Assembly: GCF_002154725.1 (NCBI RefSeq)
Contig: NZ_MTAW01000106.1
Span: forward strand, 48,216-112,215
Source of the DNA: Nostoc sp. 106C
Lineage (GTDB): Bacteria; Cyanobacteriota; Cyanobacteriia; Cyanobacteriales; Nostocaceae
Length of the DNA: 64,000 nucleotides
Direction: 5' to 3'
Shown: positions 28,014 through 37,737 of the stretch, piece after piece
How positions within the stretch are numbered: the stretch's first letter is position 1
Layout of the letters: every line of letters begins with the position of its first letter
The notes under the pieces: model-generated
What the model was told of the DNA's origin: nothing
What the model saw: the letters and a program-made list of their open reading frames with translations, nothing else
Databases searched by the model: none
Made by a program: the position numbers and the translations under genes

Positions 28014-28955
28014 TTAGAGTTTCGATGTATTTATGAAAGTCATTTTCATAAATTTTCTACCCAGACGTCTCCACAGAGTATCTCGCCATCCTGACCAATC
28101 TGTCATGTCAAGATAGTGAAAGAATAAATCTTTTTTGGGATGTTCACATTCCACTCGCAATCCCGCATACCAGGGTTTGGGAGTATTAGTAAAGTGAATG
28201 ATGCAAGGATGATGTAGCACATCTTGATAAATATCTTCTGGAAACGGACTATTTTTCCCAAATGAATCATCATATATCCTTGGCATCTGGTTCCATTTTG
28301 GGTGAAGTTCTCCCCATTTACCAGCCAAAATGGCATTTAGTCCATCTTGATCGTTAGGTAGATATTTTTGGTTTTGTTGAAGATATTCAATGATTCTGCT
28401 ACCTATATTCTCAGTTCGCCACTTATGAATATTTATGACTAACAATCCAGCATTAAAGTATTTAGCATCTGGAGAGATGTCCAATTCTTGATAATTTTGT
28501 AAAGCTTCACACATTGATACATATAACTGGACATCATCCTGAACTGCTAATACATAATTATCTCCTATATCGATGTTCCATAAATCTGCTAAATCTCCTG
28601 TTACTACCATGTCGCTATCTAGATAAATTGCTTTATCAAAATGCTTTGGTAAAACTTGAGGTAGGAGTAGTCGATAATAGGTAGGAATTGTTACATGCCT
28701 ATTCAATGCCAGATTTTCAAATAGTGCATTATTTAGCTGCACCCAAGAAATTTCAATTTGTTCTGAGTCAAGCGATTTAATAATCTTGTGTTTGTTGGTT
28801 TTACTAATTCCTCCATCAAGAATAAATAAGAACATCTTGCAATTACTGTTAAGATTGGCAAGTGCCGATCGCACTGTTACAGCAAGAGGCATTGCATAGT
28901 TATTATCAGCAGCGCAAACAACGGCAATTGGCTGAAAATCTGATATAACTCCCAT
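28014..28955 (-). CDS. Glycosyltransferase family 8
   Basis: The ATG at 28955 is preferred over a GTG at 28964, because AAGGTG then serves as the ribosome site 6 nt before it; this gives 313 aa. Hallmarks of GT8 (LgtC/GspA type) are PIAVVCAADNNYAMPLAVTV and TYYRLLLPQVLP. The DxD motif is KAIYLDSDMVV, followed by YFNAGLLVINIHKWR, QDGLNAIL and a late HFTNTPKPW block. Such enzymes usually transfer galactose or glucose with retention. Its place 78 bp upstream of the SDR gene makes it part of the HEP transcription unit. Confidence 0.88.
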   Translation of the reverse strand: MGVISDFQPIAVVCAADNNYAMPLAVTVRSALANLNSNCKMFLFILDGGISKTNKHKIIKSLDSEQIEISWVQLNNALFENLALNRHVTIPTYYRLLLPQVLPKHFDKAIYLDSDMVVTGDLADLWNIDIGDNYVLAVQDDVQLYVSMCEALQNYQELDISPDAKYFNAGLLVINIHKWRTENIGSRIIEYLQQNQKYLPNDQDGLNAILAGKWGELHPKWNQMPRIYDDSFGKNSPFPEDIYQDVLHHPCIIHFTNTPKPWYAGLRVECEHPKKDLFFHYLDMTDWSGWRDTLWRRLGRKFMKMTFINTSKL

Positions 28956-29155
28956 AAATTTCACCTTAATAACTAGTTGGCTGATGTTGGGATTAAAAGG
29001 TTGGGATGTTATCAGCTACCCGGTGAAGTAAGAAATCGTGCCAGTGCTTCCAAATTCAACATAGCGGCTGGCAAATCACAGCAATTTTGAGCTAATTAAA
29101 CTACAGCAAATGCAATGCTGGTCTTGCTGAGTTTAATCCTTGCAGCCTACTTAAA

Positions 29156-30367
29156 TTAATTGACGGACACTGCTAAATGTGATAGTTCGGGTATTTGTGC
29201 CACAATTGCTTTGCCAATTTCTAAAGAAGAAGTGGCTGCTGGGGAAGGCGCATTGCAAACATGAATAGAGTTTTGACCTTGAACAATCAAAAAGTCATCT
29301 ACGAGAGAGCCATCATTCTTCAAAGCTTGAGCACGGACTCCTGCATGGGTAGGAACTAAATCTTGTGCTTGCACTTCCGGAATAAGTTTTTGCAAACTTT
29401 TAACAAAGGCTGCTTTGCTAAAAGAACGAATAATTTCCTTGATTCCTTCATCAGCGTGTTTGGCTGCTAATTTCCAGAAACCGGGGTAAGTCATTACCTC
29501 AGCAAAATCTCGCAGGTCAAAGTCAGTTTTGAGATAACCTTCGCGTTTGAGACTCAGAACTGCATTTGGCCCTGCATGAACGCTACCATCAATCATCTTG
29601 GTAAAGTGAACACCAAGGAAGGGAAAATCTGGATTGGGAACCGGGTAGATGAGAGTTTTGACAAGATAGCGTTTTTCTTTTGTGAGTTCGTAGTATTCTC
29701 CCCGGAAAGGCACAATTTTCGCTTGCGGTTCAACTTGACCTAGTTTAGCAATGCGATCGCTATGCAAGCCGGCACAATTAATTACAATGCGAGTTTCAAA
29801 GCTACCGTTGTTTGTTTCCAGTACTTGATTCTTACCACTTGGGCGAATTTTCTCGACTTTGGTGTTGAGGCGTAAATCTCCACCCTGTTTTTGAATTAAC
29901 TCAGCGTATTTGTTGCTAACTTGCTTGTAATTAACAATTCCTGTAGAACATACTCTGATTCCGCCTACACAACTGACATGGGGTTCAATTTCTCTGACTT
30001 CTTCAGGACTGATTCTCTGGACTGCTATCCCATTGTCTAAGCCGCGTTTGTAGAGATTTTCAAGGCGTGGTAGTTCTGCTTCTGAAGTTGCTACAATTAC
30101 CTTGCCACAAACTTCATAATCAATTCCATGTTCTTGGCAGAATTCTACCATCGAGCGAGCACCATCACGGCAGAATTTAGCTTTAAAACTTCCTGGTTTG
30201 TAATAAATTCCTGAATGAATTACACCACTATTATTACCTGTTTGGTGAAATGCCCAATTGCTCTCTTTCTCTACTACTAAAATCCGTGCATTGGGATAGC
30301 ATTTACCTAAAGCCATCGCTGTGGAAAGTCCGACTATTCCGCCACCGATAATTGCAAAATCATACAT
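29156..30367 (-). CDS. lhgO: L-2-hydroxyglutarate oxidase-like FAD enzyme (LhgO family)
   Basis: This 403-residue FAD-dependent oxidoreductase of the DAO fold starts YDFAIIGGGIVGLSTAMAL (dinucleotide motif). HQTGNNSGVIHSGIYYKPGS is the signature early loop of the LhgO family. VINCAGLHSDRIA and VPTHAGVRAQAL follow. LhgO oxidises L-2-hydroxyglutarate to 2-oxoglutarate, passing electrons to the membrane quinone pool. Finding it inside the HEP block 74 bp from rfbF suggests either a changed substrate (for example a sugar acid) or a metabolic side role. The family match is strong but the substrate is uncertain. Confidence 0.8.
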   Translation of the reverse strand: MYDFAIIGGGIVGLSTAMALGKCYPNARILVVEKESNWAFHQTGNNSGVIHSGIYYKPGSFKAKFCRDGARSMVEFCQEHGIDYEVCGKVIVATSEAELPRLENLYKRGLDNGIAVQRISPEEVREIEPHVSCVGGIRVCSTGIVNYKQVSNKYAELIQKQGGDLRLNTKVEKIRPSGKNQVLETNNGSFETRIVINCAGLHSDRIAKLGQVEPQAKIVPFRGEYYELTKEKRYLVKTLIYPVPNPDFPFLGVHFTKMIDGSVHAGPNAVLSLKREGYLKTDFDLRDFAEVMTYPGFWKLAAKHADEGIKEIIRSFSKAAFVKSLQKLIPEVQAQDLVPTHAGVRAQALKNDGSLVDDFLIVQGQNSIHVCNAPSPAATSSLEIGKAIVAQIPELSHLAVSVN

Positions 30368-30441
30368 TATTATTGCACCTGCAACTAGAACTAAGTTAGT
30401 AGTTAGGAGCTAAATTACATTTATAACTCATAACTATGTTA

Positions 30442-31215
30442 TTACCATACTTTCCAAGGAGCTTGACCATTTTTCCATAGCTCCTCCAGATAGTTTTTAT
30501 CGCGTAATGTATCCATTGGCTGCCAAAAGCCACTATGTTTGTAAGCTGATAACTGTTCCATATCAGCTAGCTTTTCTAATGGTTCTTTCTCCCAAACAGT
30601 GGTGTCATCAGCAATAAAGTTGATCACTTCCGGTTCTAAAATAAAATAACCACCATTAATCCAAGCACCATCTCCTTCGGGTTTTTCTCGAAAACTAGTA
30701 ATTTTAGTTTGTTCCTGTCCCAAAGAAATTGCACCAAAACGACCCGCAGGTTGCACGGCTGTGAGTGTAGCTAAGCTATTTTGTTCTTTATGCAACTTAA
30801 TTAGTTCTGTGATATTTACATCACTCACACCATCACCATAGGTGAAGCAAAAAGTGTCATTGCCAAGATGCTCTCTAACTCGTTTTAAGCGTCCGCCTGT
30901 CATGGTGTTATCACCTGTATTAACTAAAGTGACACGCCAAGGTTCAGCGTAGCCAGAATGCACATTCATCTGGTTAAAACGCATATCAAAGGTAACATCT
31001 GACATATGCAAGAAGTAGTTAGCAAAATACTCCTTAATGATGTAACCTTTGTAACCGCAACAGATAATAAAATCATTAATACCGTGGGCAGAGTAACTCT
31101 TCATGATGTGCCACAAAATTGGCTTACCACCAATTTCTACCATCGGCTTAGGTCTGATACTGGTTTCTTCACTTAGGCGTGTACCCAGACCACCAGCCAA
31201 AATCACTGCTTTCAT
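30442..31215 (-). CDS. rfbF: Glucose-1-phosphate cytidylyltransferase
   Basis: This 257-residue nucleotidyltransferase has the N-terminal signature [37 protein letters not shown]. Further motifs are [15 protein letters not shown] (Asp metal site) and [27 protein letters not shown]. This arrangement is specific for RfbF, which makes CDP-glucose from CTP and glucose-1-phosphate. It is the first gene of the HEP block and would start a CDP-sugar branch. No recognisable CDP-glucose 4,6-dehydratase (RfbG) lies in the window, so the later steps are open. Confidence 0.92.
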   Translation of the reverse strand: MKAVILAGGLGTRLSEETSIRPKPMVEIGGKPILWHIMKSYSAHGINDFIICCGYKGYIIKEYFANYFLHMSDVTFDMRFNQMNVHSGYAEPWRVTLVNTGDNTMTGGRLKRVREHLGNDTFCFTYGDGVSDVNITELIKLHKEQNSLATLTAVQPAGRFGAISLGQEQTKITSFREKPEGDGAWINGGYFILEPEVINFIADDTTVWEKEPLEKLADMEQLSAYKHSGFWQPMDTLRDKNYLEELWKNGQAPWKVW

Positions 31216-31812
31216 GCAATTACCTCAAAGATTTGCAGGTTGGTTAATATTTATTCACCTTGTTCAATTTACTTTCTGGTTAGTTATCAGAAAATAATTC
31301 AGGAATCAGAAACTAGTGCTTCACCGCATTAATGATGAGAGAAAAGTGAGTTCGTCACCAGGCATTTAGTCCTGAATTTTTAACTACACAAGTGCTTATT
31401 GCAAACCTATCAAACCCACCAAAGTTTTAATTTGATAGCCTACTTTCGGGAAAGCTTTACTTATTAGCTAAAGTCTGAATCTCTAGCTGAATATTTTCTG
31501 AATTCTGAATTCTTATCAAGATGAAGCGATGGCACCTGGAATTGAGAAAAATTTATTTTCTATCTATTTTTCTCCGTAAACAATCTAACGATATTTTTGC
31601 TATTGTTTGTGAAGGCAAGGTAAATAAAAATCTTTGATATGTAAAAAGTTTATGAATATGTTGAAAGTTAAAAATTTAATACTTAATTAAATAAAAATAT
31701 ACCTTATAAAAAAATAGGGTTAGCTCATGCTAACCCAGATAATGCAAGGTTTTCTACAATTGTCACTAACAAGTTACTAGTAATCAACTAGTTATAAAAA
31801 TTACTTTTTTAG
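31216..31812. other. Intergenic region upstream of rfbF (probable HEP promoter region)
   Basis: About 600 bp of AT-rich sequence between rfbF and the kinase gene, both on the minus strand. The right part holds the kinase terminator (31707-31736). The left part should hold the promoter of the HEP block. I found neither a perfect NtcA site nor TCCGGA in it. Confidence 0.5.
31707..31736 (-). terminator. Rho-independent terminator of the kinase operon
   Basis: On the minus strand GGGTTAGC-ATGA-GCTAACCC forms an 8-bp stem followed directly by TATTTTTTTAT. It lies about 75 bp past the kinase stop codon and closes the three-gene kinase/phosphatase/vWA operon. Confidence 0.85.
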
Positions 31813-33999
31813 CTATTTTGTTTCTCCTGAATCCAAGATATTTGTACTTTGGAATAAAGCATCACATTTGTTTTCTACAACAATACAGAGGCTACTGAGT
31901 GCTTGTTGGTAATTTTCCATGTCTTCTTGCTCTAGAGAGACTTTGGCAGATGTCTGTAAATCGTCGATTGCTTTCAGACGATTTGCCTCTGAGTCTCGTC
32001 CACCATATTGCGCTAGTTCGTAGTGAATCATACCTCGTTTGAGGTATCCTTTACCCATTTTGGAATTGATGCTTAATGCTTGGTCAAAGTCAACGATCGC
32101 TTTGTTGTACTCTTGAACGTAATTACTGCTATATTGGGCTATTTGCGAATGAACAATACCCCGTTGAAAGTAGGCTTCTGCTTTCGATGCATTGAGATTA
32201 ATCGCTTGCGTAAAATCATTGAGTGCTAGCTGATAATCTTGTTGAGAGTCGCCGCTATATTTAGCAACTTGGGAGCGGACAACACCCCGTCTGATGTAAG
32301 CTTCAACTTCTTTATTATTCAGGCGCAGTGCATTATTAAAATCGGCGATCGCTAGGGTATACTCGCGATCGGGATCGTTGCTGTATTCAGCAAGCATGTA
32401 GCGAACATTACCCCGATTTACAAAAGCTTTGATTTCTCGCGGATTGATTTGCAGAGCTTCGGTGTAGTCTGTGAGCGCTCCTTCATAGTCTTTCATGTTG
32501 TAGCGAGCATTACCTCGGTTAACATGAGCTTTGGCGTGATTGGGGTCTTTTTCTATAGCTTGGTTAAAATTCTCAATGGCTCGCGCATAATCTCGCACTT
32601 TGTAAGCAGCATGACCTTGTTTGTAGTAATCAGCAAAGTTGAGATTTTTGTTATTGTTTGTCTGACGAGACATTAAAGTTTGCTGAGAATAGGCATTTTG
32701 GGATACAAAGGGGCGAGTGAATTTCACCATGACATCCAAATAGCCTAATAACCCAAAACCCAGCAAGCACAAGACCACAGGGTAAAACTTCCGCTGCTTG
32801 AGCTGTTGATAAAAAGGAGTGTTTTGTTGGGGAACTCCTGGCTGCCAATGATAAGTTGGCAATGGAGCCGCTGGCTGCTGTGGTCTGTAAGTAGGTTGGT
32901 TATTGTAGCGCCTTTTCGCTGGAATCCGAGGCTTGAGATGTTCTCTAGCTGCTATTGCTTGATGTGATGGAAATGGATCGCGTCCACCTAAGCGCAAGGT
33001 ACGTTCGCACCAAGGACATACATTCAGGTGGCTGTTGTAGTTATGCTGAGGGTTGACACTACAGGTAACAAGGCTTTCTTCGGCTTCAGCTATTGCCGAT
33101 AGCCAGGTTTGAGCGCTAGGACGCAGATGCGAGTCTTGATGGCCATCTTCAAAACAACGCAAAAATAGTTCTTGCAAGGCGGGATGGAGAATTTCCCAAG
33201 CGGGTGCAACGGGAGTAGCAAGGTAGGGTACTTGCCGCCTTCTACTGTAAGTGAAATGACCAGCGGCAATGCGTGATTCGTAGGCTGGTGGCTCACCAGC
33301 ACCTTGAAAAATTCCCGAAAATGGATGGGTGCCTTCCATTAAGAGTTGAAATATCAGCACCCCTAACCCAAATAAGTCATGGGTAATTTCGCGATCGTAC
33401 TGGGAAAAAATCTTATTCTGGAGTTCTGGTGGCGTAAACTCTGGTTTTCCTACAGGACAACGGTAAACAACATTGCTATCTGGATCGATTACCTGGAAGG
33501 AGTCTGTGTCTACTAAGGTTACCAGTGCTGTGTCGCTAACTAGGATATTCGACTCATTGACATCGCCAATACAATATCCGCTACTATGCAAAGCAGCAAA
33601 AGCTGCTGCCAAATTTCGAGCTGTGCGCAGCAGGTACTGATAGTTAAATAAAGGACAATGTTGACGGCGGGTTCTTGGGTTGTAAAAGTCAATGATTGGA
33701 CGCATTCCCCGAATGCGCGGCATTAAAAAGCCAATAATGCGATCGCTACCATCTACTGATCGTAATAGATCTTGGGGCCAAGCAATGGAAATATGCCCTA
33801 AACTCGCTGTAGGGTTTTCTGGCGGATTAGCCAGCATTGCTTGGAGTTTGTAAGCATGGGCGACTGTGGGTTTGTGATAAACCTTGGCCACTAAATTACT
33901 ATGAGATGGCACCGCATAGATACAAGCCTCACCACCACGCCCTAAACTGACGTTAAGGTTGAGAATTTCTTGTTTAGGAAGACAACGTAGTACCTGCAT
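31813..33999 (-). CDS. Ser/Thr kinase-like protein with zinc-ribbon-like motif, membrane segment and TPRs (TerY-P triad kinase)
   Basis: This 728-residue protein starts with a kinase domain (about residues 12-310). It has SLGRGGEACIYAV (glycine loop), LVAKVYHKP (Lys), GDVNESNILV (catalytic Asp and Asn) and VDTDSFQ in place of DFG. A Cys/His motif with CSVNPQHNYNSHLNVCPWC near residue 330-350 resembles a small zinc ribbon. A hydrophobic segment lies at about 405-425. Five to six TPRs follow (about 445-700), so the C-terminal part is probably on the other side of the membrane. With the PP2C and vWA genes directly upstream it fits the TerY-P triad. Targets are unknown. Confidence 0.85.
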   Translation of the reverse strand: MQVLRCLPKQEILNLNVSLGRGGEACIYAVPSHSNLVAKVYHKPTVAHAYKLQAMLANPPENPTASLGHISIAWPQDLLRSVDGSDRIIGFLMPRIRGMRPIIDFYNPRTRRQHCPLFNYQYLLRTARNLAAAFAALHSSGYCIGDVNESNILVSDTALVTLVDTDSFQVIDPDSNVVYRCPVGKPEFTPPELQNKIFSQYDREITHDLFGLGVLIFQLLMEGTHPFSGIFQGAGEPPAYESRIAAGHFTYSRRRQVPYLATPVAPAWEILHPALQELFLRCFEDGHQDSHLRPSAQTWLSAIAEAEESLVTCSVNPQHNYNSHLNVCPWCERTLRLGGRDPFPSHQAIAAREHLKPRIPAKRRYNNQPTYRPQQPAAPLPTYHWQPGVPQQNTPFYQQLKQRKFYPVVLCLLGFGLLGYLDVMVKFTRPFVSQNAYSQQTLMSRQTNNNKNLNFADYYKQGHAAYKVRDYARAIENFNQAIEKDPNHAKAHVNRGNARYNMKDYEGALTDYTEALQINPREIKAFVNRGNVRYMLAEYSNDPDREYTLAIADFNNALRLNNKEVEAYIRRGVVRSQVAKYSGDSQQDYQLALNDFTQAINLNASKAEAYFQRGIVHSQIAQYSSNYVQEYNKAIVDFDQALSINSKMGKGYLKRGMIHYELAQYGGRDSEANRLKAIDDLQTSAKVSLEQEDMENYQQALSSLCIVVENKCDALFQSTNILDSGETK

Positions 34000-34057
34000 G
34001 ATAAAGTCACGGTTAACGGGGGTTACTGAAAAATGCTCAATCTGGCGGAATCGTTGC

Positions 34058-34840
34058 TTATGGTTTGCTGAGTGCCGCGATGATCAGTGTTAAATCGTCA
34101 TCGGTACGCTGTGTGATCCGCTCAGACCCTAAGAATTTGACTAACTGTTCTTTGGCCACTGTTTTATCCTGGGTATTCGCCACAAAATCGAATAAAGGAA
34201 AAAAGAATGGTTTATGCGGTTCACCAACAACCATATTTAAAGCCAGCATTTGTAGTCCATCTGTGAGAACGCCAACATTGACTATGTCTTCACGCCATAA
34301 TCTCATTTGCGCTGTTTCTAAAGCTCCAGGTGAAGTCAAAAAAGTGGTTTCGTTGATGTATTCACCACTGTCAGGCATGGTTAATGCTAGGAGGTTACCC
34401 ATGCTATCCTTAGCTACTGCCAAGCCATCACCAATCTGGGACACGGCCACCACTTCTGGTGTGGCGACCATCAGAATTAAGGTAGTTGCTAAATCTTGAG
34501 GTTGTTTATCACAAGCAGCGGCTTCATCTTCCACTGCTTTTTTGGCGGCTAGTATCGCGTCTGTTAATAGCGATCGCACAATTGCATCATCAGCTAAGGC
34601 GTCGCGAGTAACTTCTTTAATAGATATGTTTTCTATCGCTGTTTCCACAGCAATCATCGCTCCGACTTTCCCTTGGCTGGCTGAACCTGCACCATCTGCT
34701 GCTGCTGCCACCAACACATTATCAGACAATAATTGCCAGTGGTGAGCATCTTGACACAGCTGTTTGGTTTTTAAATGGCTTGTACCACATACAGATGCAG
34801 CTACCACCCGCCATTGAGGTATCTGTTTTGACATATTCAT
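34058..34840 (-). CDS. PP2C-family protein phosphatase (TerY-P triad)
   Basis: Start taken at ATG 34840; ATG 34834 is also in frame, and an upstream TTG at 34909 would overlap the vWA gene. The roughly 260-residue protein carries the PP2C signatures VAAAADGAGSASQGKVGA (metal Asp), VAVSQIGDGLAVA and VGVLTDGLQ, and ends RTDDDLTLIIA. These Asp residues bind the two catalytic metal ions. It would remove phosphates placed by the neighbouring kinase or act on a shared target. It lies 58 bp upstream of the kinase gene and 49 bp after the vWA gene. Confidence 0.88.
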   Translation of the reverse strand: MNMSKQIPQWRVVAASVCGTSHLKTKQLCQDAHHWQLLSDNVLVAAAADGAGSASQGKVGAMIAVETAIENISIKEVTRDALADDAIVRSLLTDAILAAKKAVEDEAAACDKQPQDLATTLILMVATPEVVAVSQIGDGLAVAKDSMGNLLALTMPDSGEYINETTFLTSPGALETAQMRLWREDIVNVGVLTDGLQMLALNMVVGEPHKPFFFPLFDFVANTQDKTVAKEQLVKFLGSERITQRTDDDLTLIIAALSKP

Positions 34841-34889
34841 AAATTTTCTTGCAACAGCTAGCTGTGTTAATATCAAGCTGCAACTTTTA

Positions 34890-35591
34890 TTAAACAGTAC
34901 CCCAGCCAATTGGCGGTAGTGCTACTTGTTCATCTACCTGAGAGTGCGAAACTGCTGACATACTAGCTGACAACCAAACAAACATCTCAATAAAATTGAG
35001 TCCTTTCAGTTTCAGCGGTGTACGCACAGCTATTTGATTTAAACGTGTCATGTTGGCATTTTCTACTCCCACAGTAAAAAATGCCACACGTTTGCTAGCT
35101 TCATCACCTTGTAAACGCTTGGTAGCTTGCTCTACCACGTGGTCTAGCTCGCCTTGTGGCTCGCCATCGGTAATCATAAATACCCAAGGGCGATAGTAAG
35201 CAATACCATTAGCACGATATTGAGATTTGCGCTCTTGGATCATGTCCAATGCTTTATGAATGCCAGAACCCATCGTTGTCAATCCTTGCGCTGTCAGGAT
35301 TGGTGGGTTAAATTGATCGGCAGTCACAAAATCTTGGACTACATTAACATTGCTATCAAATGTGACGATTGCTACCTCTACTCGCCTAGCTGCTAAGGAG
35401 TTCTTAACTAATTCATCCTTTAAACTCAGCAAACCCTGATTTAAAGCCTCAATTGGATCTCCTTGCATAGAACCAGATGTGTCTAGTAATAATACGCAAG
35501 GACAACGTGGCTCTGGGTTTTCAGCAAATTCTACGACTTCATCAAGTCTTAAGGTATCATGCATAACTTTTCGTGTTATGTTATAATCCAA
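34890..35591 (-). CDS. von Willebrand factor A domain protein (TerY-like)
   Basis: A vWA domain of about 230 residues with a complete MIDAS: DTSGSMQGDP, the Thr in LTTMGSGI, and the Asp in MITDGEPQGELD. This points to Mg-dependent binding of a partner. The TTG at 35591 has a good ribosome site (AAAGGAAAG about 8-10 nt upstream). The ATG at 35564 lacks one, so the TTG start is plausible but unproven. It is the first gene of the vWA-PP2C-kinase operon. By analogy to TerY-P triads it may act as scaffold or metal-sensing partner. Confidence 0.87.
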   Translation of the reverse strand: MDYNITRKVMHDTLRLDEVVEFAENPEPRCPCVLLLDTSGSMQGDPIEALNQGLLSLKDELVKNSLAARRVEVAIVTFDSNVNVVQDFVTADQFNPPILTAQGLTTMGSGIHKALDMIQERKSQYRANGIAYYRPWVFMITDGEPQGELDHVVEQATKRLQGDEASKRVAFFTVGVENANMTRLNQIAVRTPLKLKGLNFIEMFVWLSASMSAVSHSQVDEQVALPPIGWGTV

Positions 35592-36289
35592 ATTCTTCTT
35601 TCCTTTTACTCAAAGTATATAGTTTTCAGGGTTGCAAAAACTACATTTAACGCATTTTTTGGTAGATTCCTTAACCTTTATTAATAATAATATTCTTACT
35701 CAATTCTCTACATCTTCAAGAGAATCTTAACTAAGAGATAGTTGAGTAAAAAGGAAATTACCTAGTATTTACATTAACTTCATTAAAGCATCTATCAAAC
35801 TTCATAGTTACCGTAAACCCACAATACAATAAATACCTACTTCTGCCTGCAAAAAAGTTTAAAGCTTTTGTGTAGAAACCCCCAATTTTATATGAAAAAA
35901 ATAAATAGATCAGACTCAACAGTTATAGACATCAGAATTACCCTTAGGTAAATATGTCAACTACAAATCAAAAGCACCCTAAAAATCCCAGGCTTCAGTA
36001 TGCAGTACAAAATTTAACAAACGAGCTATACTGTGGTGTTTATGGTTTATAAGGTATGCACATATAGAAATCTGGTTTGATTTTTGAAAAATTGACCTAC
36101 TCCTCTAGCTCTCTTGTTTCCTGTTAAGAGTTGCCTACCCCTACTTTGTAAGTTCACAAATCAAATAGGAGTGCTACATATCCTAAAAATAATTTGTTTT
36201 TAGAGAAAAATTGAGAATAAAAAAATGCCTCATGACCATTATTTCAACTTTACCTAGATTCACGTTGATTTTCCGGAAAACTCGAGAAT
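35592..36289. other. Divergent intergenic region, no gene seen
   Basis: About 700 bp of AT-rich sequence between the vWA operon (minus) and the PatA-like gene (plus). It must hold both promoters. No perfect NtcA site is present; one GTA-N9-TAC near match at about 35810 has the wrong spacing. TTCCGGAA at 36271-36278 is too close to the start codon to be a -35 element. Confidence 0.5.
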
Positions 36290-37693
36290 ATGAATCTTTC
36301 AGGCACATTCACCAAACTAAGTCCCCAGAGTTTATTAAGTCAGTTATCTAAAAGTTCTGACAGTACTTGTTTGCAAGCATTGAGCAATTCAGTTTCTTGG
36401 TTTATTTACCTAGAACAGGGCAAAATAACCTATGCTACTCACTCAGTCGAACCATTTGATCGATTAGAACGCCATTTACGTCGTCTAAGTCATCAAATTC
36501 CCCTGCTCAACAGTCAAATTCGTGTCCAATTACGTCTGATGTTTGAAGTTGACTCCCCCAGTCAATTCATAGAACAGCATAGTAATTTGGCTACCGAGCC
36601 TCCTGAATACCAAGCTATTACTTGGCTGGTTGAACAAGGACATTTACACTCCACTCAAGCAGCAGTACTGATTCAAGAATTAGTTAAAGAAGTGATTGAA
36701 TCATGGCTATTAATCAAAGTGGGTAATTTTGAATTAAGCAATTTACCTAATAATGTGCCAAAAATTTGCAGGCTGGACGTAGAAAAAATTATAGACCGTT
36801 GCCAAGCAAAATTACAGCGTTGGCAAGCTTTCGCGCCCCACATTTCTTCTCCTTATCAGCGTCCTTACCTGTTTATCAATAAATACATCCAGAATCCAAC
36901 TTTCTTAGATCTCCAACCAAACTTAACTAACTGGATGAAAGGTTTTAGCCTGCGTCATCTTGCGGTAATTATGAACCAAGATGAAATTCAATTGGTTCAA
37001 AACTTATATCATTACATAGTAAATGGCGGGATTATATTACATGAAGCCGACCCACCATTTGATAAATTACCAAAGACATCCGGCGAATTTTCAACCTCTC
37101 CTCAATACATTACAGAACCAGCGAAACAAGAATTAGTTGATACAGTAGTAGAACCAAGTAGTACAGATGCTGAAGCCTCCCTAAACATTCCTTTAGATGA
37201 TATAGCGCCTATTGAAGAATTACCATATATTTCTTCTCCTTCTCAAGACAATTTTCAGGAATTAACAATACCAAATAACATAAATTCTGCTGCTGAAAGA
37301 GTAACTACTGCTACTGCTACTGCTAAAAAAGTCTACAAAATCATTTCTGTAGATGATAGCCCTACCATTCTCAAAGAAATTAGTCGTTTCTTAGAAGATG
37401 AAAATTTTTCTGTAGTAACTATTGACGATCCATTAAAAGCTGTTATGTCGATTATTAGGCACAAACCAGACTTAATTTTACTGGATCTAAATATGGCAGG
37501 GATTGATGGTTATGAGTTGTGCCGAATTATACGTAATAATTCAATGTTCAAAAATACTCCCATTATATTTGTCACAGCGAATAAGGGACTTGTCGATAAA
37601 GTCAAGGCTAATTTAGTAGGAGCTTCTGGTTATCTCACTAAACCTTTTACCCGTGCAGAATTGCTGAAGCTTGTTTTCATGCATTTGGCTTGA
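36290..37693 (+). CDS. PatA-like response regulator (PATAN domain plus receiver)
   Basis: A 467-residue protein. The N-terminal part (about 1-260) begins SGTFTKLSPQSLLSQLSKSS and carries WFIYLEQGKITYATHSVEP. It matches the PATAN/DUF4388-type region of cyanobacterial PatA proteins. A Pro/Ser/Glu-rich linker follows (about 260-345). The receiver domain (about 350-467) has all key residues: VDDSP (acidic pair), LLDLNMAG (phospho-Asp), FVTANKG (Thr) and LTKPFT (Lys). PatA relatives act in heterocyst patterning, phototaxis or motility. It is 44 bp upstream of a CheY-like gene, a pairing typical of these output modules. Confidence 0.85.
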   Translation: MNLSGTFTKLSPQSLLSQLSKSSDSTCLQALSNSVSWFIYLEQGKITYATHSVEPFDRLERHLRRLSHQIPLLNSQIRVQLRLMFEVDSPSQFIEQHSNLATEPPEYQAITWLVEQGHLHSTQAAVLIQELVKEVIESWLLIKVGNFELSNLPNNVPKICRLDVEKIIDRCQAKLQRWQAFAPHISSPYQRPYLFINKYIQNPTFLDLQPNLTNWMKGFSLRHLAVIMNQDEIQLVQNLYHYIVNGGIILHEADPPFDKLPKTSGEFSTSPQYITEPAKQELVDTVVEPSSTDAEASLNIPLDDIAPIEELPYISSPSQDNFQELTIPNNINSAAERVTTATATAKKVYKIISVDDSPTILKEISRFLEDENFSVVTIDDPLKAVMSIIRHKPDLILLDLNMAGIDGYELCRIIRNNSMFKNTPIIFVTANKGLVDKVKANLVGASGYLTKPFTRAELLKLVFMHLA

Positions 37694-37737
37694 ATAACTC
37701 AAAATTATACTAATTTGAATTGCGATTCGGAATCAAT

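Noticed and set aside
31216..31700. Riboswitch or attenuator before rfbF
   Set aside because: I found no conserved riboswitch core or terminator/antiterminator pair there.
36271..36278. TTCCGGAA as heterocyst promoter element for the PatA-like gene
   Set aside because: It lies about 12 bases before the start codon, too close to be a -35 element.
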